Shown: one piece after another, positions 8,784 to 17,937 of the stretch | Layout: each line of letters starts with the position of its first letter | Position numbering within the stretch: position 1 is the first letter of the stretch | Source of the DNA: Flavobacterium filum DSM 17961 | GTDB lineage: Bacteria > Bacteroidota > Bacteroidia > Flavobacteriales > Flavobacteriaceae | Length of the DNA stretch: 64,000 bases | Reading direction: 5' to 3' | Assembly (NCBI RefSeq): GCF_000425465.1 | Contig: NZ_AUDM01000015.1 | Location: forward strand, 1 to 64,000 | Translations under genes and position numbers: made by a program | The notes under the pieces: model-generated | Database searches by the model: none | Seen by the model: only the letters and a program-made list of their open reading frames with translations | Told to the model about the DNA's origin: nothing

Positions 8784-11168
8784 TTAGAATAATCCTCCAC
8801 CTTGTGTTTCGTTTTTATCTCTTTGTTTACGTTGTAATGCTCTGTTTTTACCGGATCCAAATTTATAATTAAAGGTAATGTTCAACATTCTACTTTCCCA
8901 ACGAAATTGCCCATCCACTTTATCCGGATTTTCTCCTTCAAATCTAGCTCTCATTTTGTTGAAAATATCATTGTATCGTATGCTAATAGAACCTTGATTA
9001 TTGAATAAATTTTGTCTGATGCCAAAATCTGTACGCCACATATCTTTGTTGCTGAATTGAACATCTTTAACGGCACTTCTATACATGCTAAACCATGTAA
9101 TTTTGAAATTTTTCGTCACATTAAAATCATGACTCATTCTGGCATTAAACGGGATTGCCAAAACCGATTTTTCTACCGGTATATTTTCTGCATTTTCAAC
9201 AAAACCACGAATGTTGTTAAAATAGGTATCAATACCATAGTTGGCAGTCCACCATTTTTTAAATCTAAGATTCCCTGAGGTTTCAATACCGTATTGAGTG
9301 GAGTTTTCAAAGTTGTCAAACGTCATTAATTTTTTGTTTGGGTCATACGGACTTTGAATGAATACCTGTGAAATAGGATCATTAATGTATCTAAAGAAAA
9401 CACCGGTTGTGATAGAACCTATTTTAGTTACTCTTGTATAATTTAATTCAAATGAATTGGTAAACTGTGGTGTTAAATTTGGATTTCCTTCTTGGTCAAT
9501 TGTAGGACTACTCCATTCACGAATTGGATTTACTTGATTCAAATTAGGTCTGTCAACACGTCTGGAATAGCTCAGATTGTAAGTGTTTTTTTCATTTGCA
9601 GTATAAGAGAAAAATGCAGAGGGATAAACGGTAAAAATGTAATCTTTAAACTGACCGGGCGTAGTTTCAACTCTTCTGAAATTTGCTTCAACATCAAAAC
9701 TTTCGATACGAGCACCAATTTGATAACTCCATTTTTTTAATTGCTTTCCATAATTGGTATAAGCACTCAAGATAGAACGCTTATAATCAAAATCAGAGAA
9801 ATACGTGAAATTTTGATCAAAAGTATTATCGGTAGCGTCAAATCTACTTTCTAATCCTACTTCTAATTTTGTTTTATCATCCAAAGGATGAACATAGTCA
9901 ACATTCGCAATAAAATTTTGACCCAATGTTTCTACTTGATTGGTTTGTAATAGCACATTATTTCCATCATAAAACTGACTGTCTTCCGGTCTGAAATTTC
10001 TATTGTAATTCAATTCAACATCTAAAGTTTGTTGCGGATTTTTAAACAAATGTTTATAACTCAAATTGTAAACATCGTTTTTGCTTTTGTTTTCAGAAAT
10101 GAATAATTGGGTAATAGAAGGGGTAATACCGGTAAAGTAGTTCACATCGTTTGAGAAATAACCTTCGGTAGTATTAAAAATTTGATTGGTAAAAAATGAA
10201 AAAGTATTCTTCTCATTTAAATAAAAATCAACACCGGCTTTAATGAAATTATTCGTATTTAAATTTTTAATAAAAAAATCTGAACGATTACTGAAATTAT
10301 CATCAGAAATGTCTTTTGTATTTAAATAACCTTCACTAATTCTTTGACCGTGATTGATAGAGTAGGTAGTATAAAAATTGAATTTATTAATGCGGTAATT
10401 CAAATCTAATGAACCATTTCCTTTTGGAGTGATACCAAAATTTACTCCCGCATTTACACTCCCGTTGAATCCTAAATTTGAATTCTTTTTCAAAATAATA
10501 TTGATGATTCCGCTCATTCCTTCCGGATTATATTTTGCAGAAGGATTTGTTATCAATTCAATTTGTTTGATGGAGGTAGATGGAATTTGTTGAATGGCCT
10601 GAGAAGCACTCATTTGTGAAGGTTTACCATCAATGAAAATTTGAACATTTGAATTACCTCTCAACGAAATAGTATTGTTTTGTGCATCAACACTCACCGA
10701 TGGAATATTGTTTAAAACGTCTGAAGCTGTTGGTCCGGCATTCACTAAATCAGCACCAACATTTACCACTTTTCGGTCGATTCGTTGTTCAATACTTGAA
10801 CGTTCTCCAACCACTTCAACTTCAGATAATGAAGTTGCTTCTTCTTCTAATTGTACTGTTTTAACTTGGAAATTTTTGGCTGTTAAATTTGCTGGAAGTT
10901 GAACGGTTTTGAATCCAATAAATTGAATTTCTAATTGATAATTTCCATAAGCGATTTTCGATATGGAAAATTCACCTTTTTCATCTGTTATTCCACCATT
11001 AACAATCTGATCATTACTTTTTAGTACAATAGTGGCATAAGGAATAGGAGAATTGTTAGATTTCTCCACAACTTTACCGGAAATGGTTCCGGTATTTTGT
11101 GCTTGCAATTGAAAGAATGAAATGAATAAGGCGAGTAGTGTTAGTTTAAAGTTCATTTTAAAGTTCAT
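8784..11168 (-). CDS. TonB-dependent outer-membrane receptor, beta-barrel family
   Basis: The 794-residue product has a signal peptide ending near LQAQN, a CarboxypepD_reg-like domain (GTISGKVVEKSNNSPIPYA; about residues 28-110) and a plug region (VLNNIPSVSVDAQN, VQIFIDGKPSQMSA). A large C-terminal beta-barrel resembles the OMP_b-brl_3 group. It takes up an unknown ligand across the outer membrane using TonB energy. No SusD partner, sigma factor or FecR gene is adjacent. The start is ambiguous: a 12-base tandem duplication gives two in-frame ATGs (11168 and 11156), producing MNFKMNFK. TAGGTTTG on the - strand (11213-11220) is a candidate promoter element. (TGAT)4 lies between it and the start. 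Confidence 0.88.
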   Translation of the reverse strand: MNFKMNFKLTLLALFISFFQLQAQNTGTISGKVVEKSNNSPIPYATIVLKSNDQIVNGGITDEKGEFSISKIAYGNYQLEIQFIGFKTVQLPANLTAKNFQVKTVQLEEEATSLSEVEVVGERSSIEQRIDRKVVNVGADLVNAGPTASDVLNNIPSVSVDAQNNTISLRGNSNVQIFIDGKPSQMSASQAIQQIPSTSIKQIELITNPSAKYNPEGMSGIINIILKKNSNLGFNGSVNAGVNFGITPKGNGSLDLNYRINKFNFYTTYSINHGQRISEGYLNTKDISDDNFSNRSDFFIKNLNTNNFIKAGVDFYLNEKNTFSFFTNQIFNTTEGYFSNDVNYFTGITPSITQLFISENKSKNDVYNLSYKHLFKNPQQTLDVELNYNRNFRPEDSQFYDGNNVLLQTNQVETLGQNFIANVDYVHPLDDKTKLEVGLESRFDATDNTFDQNFTYFSDFDYKRSILSAYTNYGKQLKKWSYQIGARIESFDVEANFRRVETTPGQFKDYIFTVYPSAFFSYTANEKNTYNLSYSRRVDRPNLNQVNPIREWSSPTIDQEGNPNLTPQFTNSFELNYTRVTKIGSITTGVFFRYINDPISQVFIQSPYDPNKKLMTFDNFENSTQYGIETSGNLRFKKWWTANYGIDTYFNNIRGFVENAENIPVEKSVLAIPFNARMSHDFNVTKNFKITWFSMYRSAVKDVQFSNKDMWRTDFGIRQNLFNNQGSISIRYNDIFNKMRARFEGENPDKVDGQFRWESRMLNITFNYKFGSGKNRALQRKQRDKNETQGGGLF

Positions 11169-11172
11169 TTTA
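11149..11172. repeat. 12-base tandem duplication at a start codon
   Basis: The 12-base unit AAAGTTCATTTT occurs twice in tandem, duplicating the start codon and first four codons of the receptor gene. Confidence 0.85.
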
Positions 11173-11240
11173 ATGTTTTTTGATTGATTGATTGATTAAC
11201 GTAATAGACTATCAAACCTATTTTTTGTTACAACCATAAA

Positions 11241-11271
11241 TAAAAAAAGTCTTCCGTTTCCGAAAGACTTT
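11241..11271 (-). terminator. Terminator of the adhesin gene
   Basis: AAAGTCTT (11246-11253) pairs with AAGACTTT (11264-11271), with two inner C-G pairs. On the - strand a T tract follows the stem, so it fits as the end of the adhesin transcript. Confidence 0.85.
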
Positions 11272-11299
11272 CATTTCTAAACAACAAAACAATATAAAA

Positions 11300-14200
11300 C
11301 TATCTCTTTAATGAAAAGTGAGATTTAAACTCTTTGGTTTGGTAGTTTTCTTCAAAAGTTACTGTAAACCAATAATCTGTTGAAGGCATAATGCTACCGT
11401 TATAGGTTCCATCCCAACCACCTTTGCTAGGATAAATTTGGGTTAATAATTTTCCGTATCGGTCATAAATATATATTACCGCTTTTTCTTGACCACTCAA
11501 ATCAGTAATATTCCAAGTGTCGTTAAATCCATCTCCGTTAGGAGTAAAGAATTTTGGATAATTCACCACAATAATGGTATCCGTTACGCTTCCACAACCG
11601 TTTTTGTCTCTTACCGTTACAGTGTGTGAACCGGAAGTGATATTGTCAAAAGTCGGACTATCTTGAAACGGACTACCATCTAAAGAATATTCATAATTTC
11701 CTCCAATTCCTGTTGCATTTATCGTAATAGAATTGGTATCACTAAATGCTGTACTTATTGTAAAATTGATTGCAGCAGGTTCTGAAGCTAAAACTTCTGC
11801 AGGTGTAGGTTCTGATGAACAACCTGTTTGAATGTTTGTTGCAATCACACTATACACACCCGGAGCAGTTACTTGTAATGAACTTCCATTTGCACCGGCA
11901 ATTAAAGTGGTGTCTAAATACCACTCAAAAGTGTGTGTTGATGATGATAATCCACTAAAAATGGTATAGGGATTCAATAGATTTCCTGTAACACTTTCTA
12001 TACACACAATTCCGTCTTGAGGAGTTGGTTCAGGTATTTTTAGTACTGTAATTTGAATTGGAATAATAGCATAACAATCTGCTACTAAAGTATTGTTTAC
12101 TCTTGCATAAACTGTTGCCAATGTTGAATTAGTAAAACCATTTGTTTGGCTTACAGCATTTTCCATTGTTGCATAATAGCCTACCGTAAATTCAGTTCCG
12201 GTTTGAGTACCTAAAACAGCACTGTTTAAAGTTGTAAAATCAAAAGAAGTTACGCCATCATTTGTACCGTCTTCATCACATGTTCTAGTTAAGGATGATG
12301 GAACCGGATTTGCAACAGGAGTTGGAACAATAGTTACAACAAATGATGTTTCATCTGAGCAATTTGGCGTAAAACCGGAATTTGCAAAAACATAAATCGT
12401 TTGAGTTGTAGTAATTACACTTCCTGCCTGAAGTTGACCTCCGCTTCCGTTTGGACCTCTATAATATCTTCCAACAGTTAATGCAGGCAATACATAACTA
12501 GAACATGTTGTTACATCTGCTAACTCATCAACATTAAAAATAACGATATTAAAACTTTTTTCATCAAAACAATTAGGAGTTGTGCCGGTTTCAGCATATA
12601 CATAAATAGTTTGCGAGGTAGTTATAACAGTTCCTTCTGTTAATTGAGTTCCACCTCCATTTGGTGCTGTGTAATAGTTTCCAACTGTCAATGCTGGTAA
12701 CGTATATGAATTACAAGCATTTACATTCAATATGGCTGGAATAACCGGTGTAGTATTGATGGTAACTGTAAATGAAGTTTGATCGATACAAGAGAATGCC
12801 GGTCTAATTTGATTTTCTTTATAAATGTAAATGGTTTGATTAGTTGTAATTACTGAACCAGCTGGTAATAAAGAGCCAAAACCATTCGGACCATCCGGTT
12901 GAGTGTAATATTCATTTCCTGAGGTTAAAGTAGGTAATATATAGCTATCACAAACTACTACGTTTGGTAAAGAATCTGCTTGAATTTCAAATACATTTAC
13001 TTGGAAACTAGTTTCATTTGAACAACCGTCAACTTCACGATAAATGTAAATTACTTGAGAGGAAGTGATCACATGACCTCCATTTAATTGTGTTCCTGTT
13101 CCGTTTGGACCTGTGAAATAGTTACCGTTTACTAAATCTGTTAAAATATAACTGTTACAACCGTCAATATCTGAGCGTGAATCAATCACTGGTGGCGTTA
13201 ATACAGTTATAGTAAAGCTTACAGAATTTTGACATCCAGACCCATTATTTAAATATACGTATAAAGTTTGAGAAGTAGAAATCACATCACCGGCAAATAA
13301 AGCAGTACCGGTACCATTTGGTCCTGTAAAATAGTTACCTTCTGGCAGTTGAGGTAAAATGTAAGATGCACAACCCGTTGTCACTTCTGGGGTTTCCACT
13401 GCTGGCAAAGAGATGGATACTGTAAAATTTAGATTAGAAGTACAATTTGGTTGAGACTGGCTTTGTGCATAAACATAGATAGTTTGTGTAGAGGAAATGA
13501 CAGTACCGGCCGGTATTTGTTGACCTGTTCCGTTTGGTCCGGTAAAATAACCTCCAATAGGTAAGTTCGGTAAAGTATAACTCACACATTCAGTAGTAGA
13601 AGTCGGAGCATCTAATCCAATGAAAACTGTAAAACTAGCTTGACTTTCACAGAAATTATTTATCGCATATACATAAATAGTTGTTGTTTCTGTAATTACA
13701 GTTCCTGGTGCAATAGATTGTCCAGTTCCGTTTGGACCATCAAAATACATTCCATTAGTTAAGTTAGGTAAGGTATAAGAGGTACAATCAAATACATCTT
13801 GAAAGCTTCCTACTGATGGTGAAGGAACTATCGACAAACTAATTGGAATATCGATGATACAAAATGGAGGCTCCAAAGATTGAAAGTAAAAATAAATTGT
13901 CTGAGAAGAGGTTAATTGAGTTCCGGGTGCTAATTGACCTGTTCCGTTTGGACCTGTAAAATATCCTCCAATTTGAGAATTTGGAATACTGTATGTATCA
14001 CAAAAGTTTGTATTGTTTGGCATAAATTCCTCCGGTTTGATGATGGTTACCATAAAACTAGACTGATTCGTACAAAATGGTTCTACAGTACCAACACTAT
14101 AAATGTAAATACGTTGTGTTTCATCAACAATATCGCCAGCAAATAAAGGTGTACCGGTTCCGTTTGGTCCGGTAAAATAATTACCGTTCACCAAACTAGG

Positions 14201-15886
14201 AAGTACATAATATTCACAAACAAATACGTTCTCCAGTACATCTACCAATGGTAATGGTACTACCTCAATATTGAAGGACACCACACTAAAACATGTAGGA
14301 TCAGAAATACTTTGTACTCTAGCATAAATTACTCTACTTATGGTGTTGTAAAGTGTTGTATTTAATGGTGTTGTACCTGAATTTGCATTTTCTAATGATG
14401 TATGGTAGGTTACTTGATAGATATCAGTAGATTGACCATTTAATATTTGCTCATCCTGTAATGATAATCTAAAACGACTTCTATTTGGTGCATCTGAAAT
14501 GGCACAACCGTATAAAGTAGTAGGCTGATGAGCTACCGGTGGTGGCACAACTAACAACTCAAACGCTTTCACCGCAAAACAACTTGTATTGTTTTTTTGA
14601 ACTCTTACATAAATAGTTTGATTACCAGCACTAGTGTAGTTATTGGATAACGGATTTACTCCATTCATTGCATTTGCTTCTGTTGCGTGATAGGTTACGG
14701 TCGTAGGTCCTGTTACTCCTGCAGTTACAACAGAATTATTTTGAGTTAAATTAAAGGTGTAGGTAGCAGATCCATTATTACAACGCATCAAATCAATTGG
14801 ATTTGGAATGGATAAAACTTGATTAAATTCCACAATTATAGTATCAGAAATAACTTGACAAGGAAACGCAATGTTCGTGTAAATTAATTCATATGTTCCA
14901 GGCTCAGTAACTGTTAATGTACTTCCGTTAGCTCCGGGAATAATTTCACCGTTTCTTTTCCATACAAATGAATATTGAGCTGCATTTAAACCACTATTTA
15001 ATAGATGTGACTGTCCACTACATATTGCTGCATTATTGGCAACGGTTAAGTCATTTCCTAGTACGTTTTGACCAATGTTGAAACTGTTGGCTGAAAGAAA
15101 TATTGCAGAGTCAGATTGTGGGTCAACTCTATCTGCAATTACTAATTTAATTTTATATGGTGTGTTAGGTGTTAATACTGCTGATGCATTCATTACTACT
15201 GTTTGACCATTAAAATTGGTTGGTGAAAACGGAGCATTGGCACCACCATTAAACGAACCAAAATATTGTGCGTTTACAGACGGACATGCAGAATTATATA
15301 AAAAATCTCTAATCGTAACTACTGAAATTGGAGTGTTTGTTCCAGGTACAACCGCTAAGTTTGTGGTTACTCCTGTATTTAAATTCGTTAATAAAAACGC
15401 AAATGCATCAGAAAATTGACATTGAAAGTTTCCGTATTCTTCTGACGCAAATAAAAAGTCAAAATCAAAGAAAGGAGATAATGCCGTAAAATTAAACTCC
15501 AAAACCGTTGCGTTTTTTGAAGTCATGGCAATTCCTGCATTGGCTAATGTGTTTTCTAAGTCAGCATCTCCCGGCCATGTGTTTAAACCATCATTTAACA
15601 TTGAAGTGTTTGGTCCAACCGCATTCATCACGTTTCCTGTACTAAGGATTACTCCGCTTTGCATTGGAAAGTTTGGATTGGTGTTTTGAAAATACCCAAT
15701 CCCGTTGGAGGAACCAAAATTAGTTCCCGTTCGCCAATTTACATTGTTTACATTCAAACACGGTGAGTTAACCAAAACATTGGTTACTAATTCCGGTACG
15801 GTGTAGGTTGTCGTATTGACTGAAATAGATTGAGAAATTCCTATGATAGGAATCAATAGTAGCAGGTAAAGTAATTTAGTTTTCAT
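11300..15886 (-). CDS. Choice-of-anchor L, nine-repeat adhesin with T9SS type B sorting domain
   Basis: The start at 15884-15886 is chosen because it begins the signal peptide MKTKLLYLLLLIPIIGISQS; the frame is open 33 codons further upstream but that stretch has no signal sequence. The product is 1528 residues. The N-terminal 290 residues match the choice-of-anchor L type (FDFDFLFASEEYGNF, then VVIRD-like and IKLVIADR-like segments). Ig-like and PKD-like stretches follow. Nine tandem repeats of about 70 residues come next (nt about 12330-14262), each carrying a variant of YFTGPNGTG and of TSSQTIYVY. The last 85 residues (FFTPNGDGFNDTW, YDRYGKLL, WDGTYNG) are the gliding-motility-associated C-terminal domain, the T9SS type B signal. 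It is therefore probably exported by the type IX system and displayed on the surface. A role in adhesion is inferred. Confidence 0.9.
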   Translation of the reverse strand: MKTKLLYLLLLIPIIGISQSISVNTTTYTVPELVTNVLVNSPCLNVNNVNWRTGTNFGSSNGIGYFQNTNPNFPMQSGVILSTGNVMNAVGPNTSMLNDGLNTWPGDADLENTLANAGIAMTSKNATVLEFNFTALSPFFDFDFLFASEEYGNFQCQFSDAFAFLLTNLNTGVTTNLAVVPGTNTPISVVTIRDFLYNSACPSVNAQYFGSFNGGANAPFSPTNFNGQTVVMNASAVLTPNTPYKIKLVIADRVDPQSDSAIFLSANSFNIGQNVLGNDLTVANNAAICSGQSHLLNSGLNAAQYSFVWKRNGEIIPGANGSTLTVTEPGTYELIYTNIAFPCQVISDTIIVEFNQVLSIPNPIDLMRCNNGSATYTFNLTQNNSVVTAGVTGPTTVTYHATEANAMNGVNPLSNNYTSAGNQTIYVRVQKNNTSCFAVKAFELLVVPPPVAHQPTTLYGCAISDAPNRSRFRLSLQDEQILNGQSTDIYQVTYHTSLENANSGTTPLNTTLYNTISRVIYARVQSISDPTCFSVVSFNIEVVPLPLVDVLENVFVCEYYVLPSLVNGNYFTGPNGTGTPLFAGDIVDETQRIYIYSVGTVEPFCTNQSSFMVTIIKPEEFMPNNTNFCDTYSIPNSQIGGYFTGPNGTGQLAPGTQLTSSQTIYFYFQSLEPPFCIIDIPISLSIVPSPSVGSFQDVFDCTSYTLPNLTNGMYFDGPNGTGQSIAPGTVITETTTIYVYAINNFCESQASFTVFIGLDAPTSTTECVSYTLPNLPIGGYFTGPNGTGQQIPAGTVISSTQTIYVYAQSQSQPNCTSNLNFTVSISLPAVETPEVTTGCASYILPQLPEGNYFTGPNGTGTALFAGDVISTSQTLYVYLNNGSGCQNSVSFTITVLTPPVIDSRSDIDGCNSYILTDLVNGNYFTGPNGTGTQLNGGHVITSSQVIYIYREVDGCSNETSFQVNVFEIQADSLPNVVVCDSYILPTLTSGNEYYTQPDGPNGFGSLLPAGSVITTNQTIYIYKENQIRPAFSCIDQTSFTVTINTTPVIPAILNVNACNSYTLPALTVGNYYTAPNGGGTQLTEGTVITTSQTIYVYAETGTTPNCFDEKSFNIVIFNVDELADVTTCSSYVLPALTVGRYYRGPNGSGGQLQAGSVITTTQTIYVFANSGFTPNCSDETSFVVTIVPTPVANPVPSSLTRTCDEDGTNDGVTSFDFTTLNSAVLGTQTGTEFTVGYYATMENAVSQTNGFTNSTLATVYARVNNTLVADCYAIIPIQITVLKIPEPTPQDGIVCIESVTGNLLNPYTIFSGLSSSTHTFEWYLDTTLIAGANGSSLQVTAPGVYSVIATNIQTGCSSEPTPAEVLASEPAAINFTISTAFSDTNSITINATGIGGNYEYSLDGSPFQDSPTFDNITSGSHTVTVRDKNGCGSVTDTIIVVNYPKFFTPNGDGFNDTWNITDLSGQEKAVIYIYDRYGKLLTQIYPSKGGWDGTYNGSIMPSTDYWFTVTFEENYQTKEFKSHFSLKR
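12330..14262 (-). repeat. Nine tandem repeats of about 210 bases inside the adhesin gene
   Basis: The DNA motif TTCCGTTTGG(A/T)CC(T/G)GT(A/G)AAATA recurs with a period of about 205-215 bases, for example near 13098, 13528, 13945 and 14158. At protein level each unit has Cys, Y-x-LP-x-L, GPNGTG and IYVY landmarks. The seventh unit is longest and has a changed core (PDGPNGFG). Confidence 0.85.
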
Positions 15887-16103
15887 ACCTATTAATTTGG
15901 GTTTGACAGTATTTATTGAATTTTGACACCACAAATAAATGGATATTAATCGATAAAAAGCAAATAAAATCGATGAAATACACAAAATAATTATAATATA
16001 AAGAAAAATACTTACAAAATTTACCTACTTGTATAACTTTTTTCTACTTTTTAATTAGAATAAAATTGGAATTAATGACACTTCCATTATGATAAAGATA
16101 AAA

Positions 16104-16133
16104 TTGCATGTTTTTACATATTAATTATCTTTG
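16104..16133 (+). promoter_or_regulatory. Promoter of argS
   Basis: TTG (16104-16106), 19 bases, then TATCTTTG (16126-16133): a full match to the Flavobacterium consensus TTG-N17-23-TAnnTTTG. It overlaps the in-frame TTG at 16131, so that TTG cannot be the usual start; the ATG at 16152 is. Confidence 0.8.
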
Positions 16134-16151
16134 CAACCTTATAATGAAATC

Positions 16152-17930
16152 ATGCGAGTATCCGATATTTTAGTAGTTCCTATTCAAAATGCCATTCAAG
16201 AACTTTTTTCTGTTTCATTTGAAAAAATTGAATTTCAAGTGACCCGTAAGGAGTTTGAAGGGGATATTACCATGGTTATCTTTCCTTTGTTGAAAGTAAT
16301 CAAAGGTAATCCTGTTGAAATTGGTCAAAAAATCGGTCAGCATTTGGTTGAGAATGTTGAACAAGTGGAAAAATTTAATGTGGTTTCGGGGTTCTTAAAC
16401 ATCGTTATTTCGGATACATTTTACCTTCATTTTTTTAATTCTATTCTCAATACTTCCCATTTTGGTCATGTTGCTGTACCAACTTCCGATAAAGCGGTGA
16501 TGGTTGAATATTCTTCGCCCAACACCAATAAACCTCTACATTTAGGACATATTCGCAATAATTTATTGGGTTATTCAGTGGCAGAAATCATCAAAGCCTC
16601 CGGTAAAAAAGTGTATAAAACCCAAATTATCAATGATCGTGGAATCCACATCTGTAAATCGATGTTGGCTTGGAAAAAGTTCGGAAATGGTGAAACACCG
16701 GAATCTACCGGTTTAAAAGGGGATAAATTAGTCGGAAATTATTATGTAGCTTTCGATAAACAATATAAATCCGAAATAAGCGAATTAATAGCTAAAGGTC
16801 AATCAGAAGAGGAAGCCAAGAAGAATGCACCAATTATTCTCGAAGCCCAACAAATGCTCCTCGATTGGGAAGCCGGTAAACCCGAAGTCATCGAACTTTG
16901 GAAAACCATGAACCAATGGGTGTATGATGGATTTAATGAAACCTACAAAAACTTAGGTGTTGATTTTGATAGTTATTATTACGAATCCAATACCTATTTG
17001 TTAGGAAAAGAAGTGGTTCAATTTGGTTTAGAGAAAGGTATTTTTGAAAAAGATCCCGATGGTTCGGTTTGGATTGACTTAACCGAAGAGGGTTTAGACC
17101 GTAAAATTGTACTTCGTTCAGACGGAACAGCTGTGTATATGACGCAAGATATTGGTACCGCCATTCAACGGGTGAAGGATTTTCCAGATGTGGGCGGAAT
17201 GGTGTATACCGTTGGTAACGAACAAGATTACCACTTCAAAGTGTTGTTTCTTATCTTGAAAAAACTTGGTTTTGAGTGGGCAGAAAATTTATATCATCTG
17301 TCGTATGGAATGGTAGAATTACCTTCCGGAAAAATGAAATCACGTGAAGGTACGGTTGTTGATGCCGATGATTTAATGGTAGAAATGACGCAAACCGCCG
17401 GAAAAATTGCTCAAGAATTGGGTAAATTAGAAGGCTATTCAGAAGAGGAAAAACAGCGATTGTATAAAATCATTGGTTTAGGAGCGTTGAAATATTTTAT
17501 GTTGAAAGTTGATCCGAAAAAAACCATGCTTTTCAATCCGGAAGAATCGGTTGATTTTAATGGAAATACCGGTCCGTTTATTCAATATACGTATGCTCGA
17601 ATTCAATCTATTTTGCGAAAAGCGGATGTAGATGTAACGGAAGAATGTGCCAATTTTGCTCTTCAACCCAAAGAAAAAGAGCTCATGAAATTAATAGAAA
17701 CCTATCCAACGGTTATTCAAAATGCGGCTCAAGCGTATAGTCCGGCAATCGTAGCGAATTATGTTTATGATTTGGTAAAAGAATACAATTCGTTTTATCA
17801 AGCCATTCCAATTTTACCTGAAAAGGACGAAAATTTAAGATTGTTCCGTGTGCAATTGTCTAAAAAAGTGGGCGAAATTATCGCTTCTGCTTTCCAATTA
17901 TTAGGAATTGAAGTTCCGGAAAGAATGTAA
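16152..17930 (+). CDS. argS: Arginyl-tRNA synthetase
   Basis: This class I aminoacyl-tRNA synthetase charges tRNA-Arg in the cytoplasm. The N-terminal Add-1 type domain (about residues 1-115) is followed by the HIGH-like signature (SSPNTNKPLHLGHIRNN), the catalytic Rossmann domain, and the KMSKS-equivalent region KMKSREGTVVDADDL. The C-terminal anticodon-binding (DALR) domain ends in FQLLGIEVPERM. At 592 residues it has the normal length. The start at 16152 is set by the promoter just upstream. The gene ends 7 bases before the SGNH hydrolase cassette, so the two may be cotranscribed. Confidence 0.97.
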   Translation: MRVSDILVVPIQNAIQELFSVSFEKIEFQVTRKEFEGDITMVIFPLLKVIKGNPVEIGQKIGQHLVENVEQVEKFNVVSGFLNIVISDTFYLHFFNSILNTSHFGHVAVPTSDKAVMVEYSSPNTNKPLHLGHIRNNLLGYSVAEIIKASGKKVYKTQIINDRGIHICKSMLAWKKFGNGETPESTGLKGDKLVGNYYVAFDKQYKSEISELIAKGQSEEEAKKNAPIILEAQQMLLDWEAGKPEVIELWKTMNQWVYDGFNETYKNLGVDFDSYYYESNTYLLGKEVVQFGLEKGIFEKDPDGSVWIDLTEEGLDRKIVLRSDGTAVYMTQDIGTAIQRVKDFPDVGGMVYTVGNEQDYHFKVLFLILKKLGFEWAENLYHLSYGMVELPSGKMKSREGTVVDADDLMVEMTQTAGKIAQELGKLEGYSEEEKQRLYKIIGLGALKYFMLKVDPKKTMLFNPEESVDFNGNTGPFIQYTYARIQSILRKADVDVTEECANFALQPKEKELMKLIETYPTVIQNAAQAYSPAIVANYVYDLVKEYNSFYQAIPILPEKDENLRLFRVQLSKKVGEIIASAFQLLGIEVPERM

Positions 17931-17937
17931 AGGATAA

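Noticed and set aside
12330..14262. Regularly spaced repeats as a CRISPR array
   Set aside because: The period is about 210 bases, the units are coding throughout, and they keep one reading frame.
15887..15985. Longer start for the adhesin
   Set aside because: The extra 33 residues have no signal peptide character, whereas the internal Met begins a textbook one.
16131..16151. TTG at 16131 as the argS start
   Set aside because: It lies within the promoter -7 element; the ATG at 16152 gives the normal protein length.
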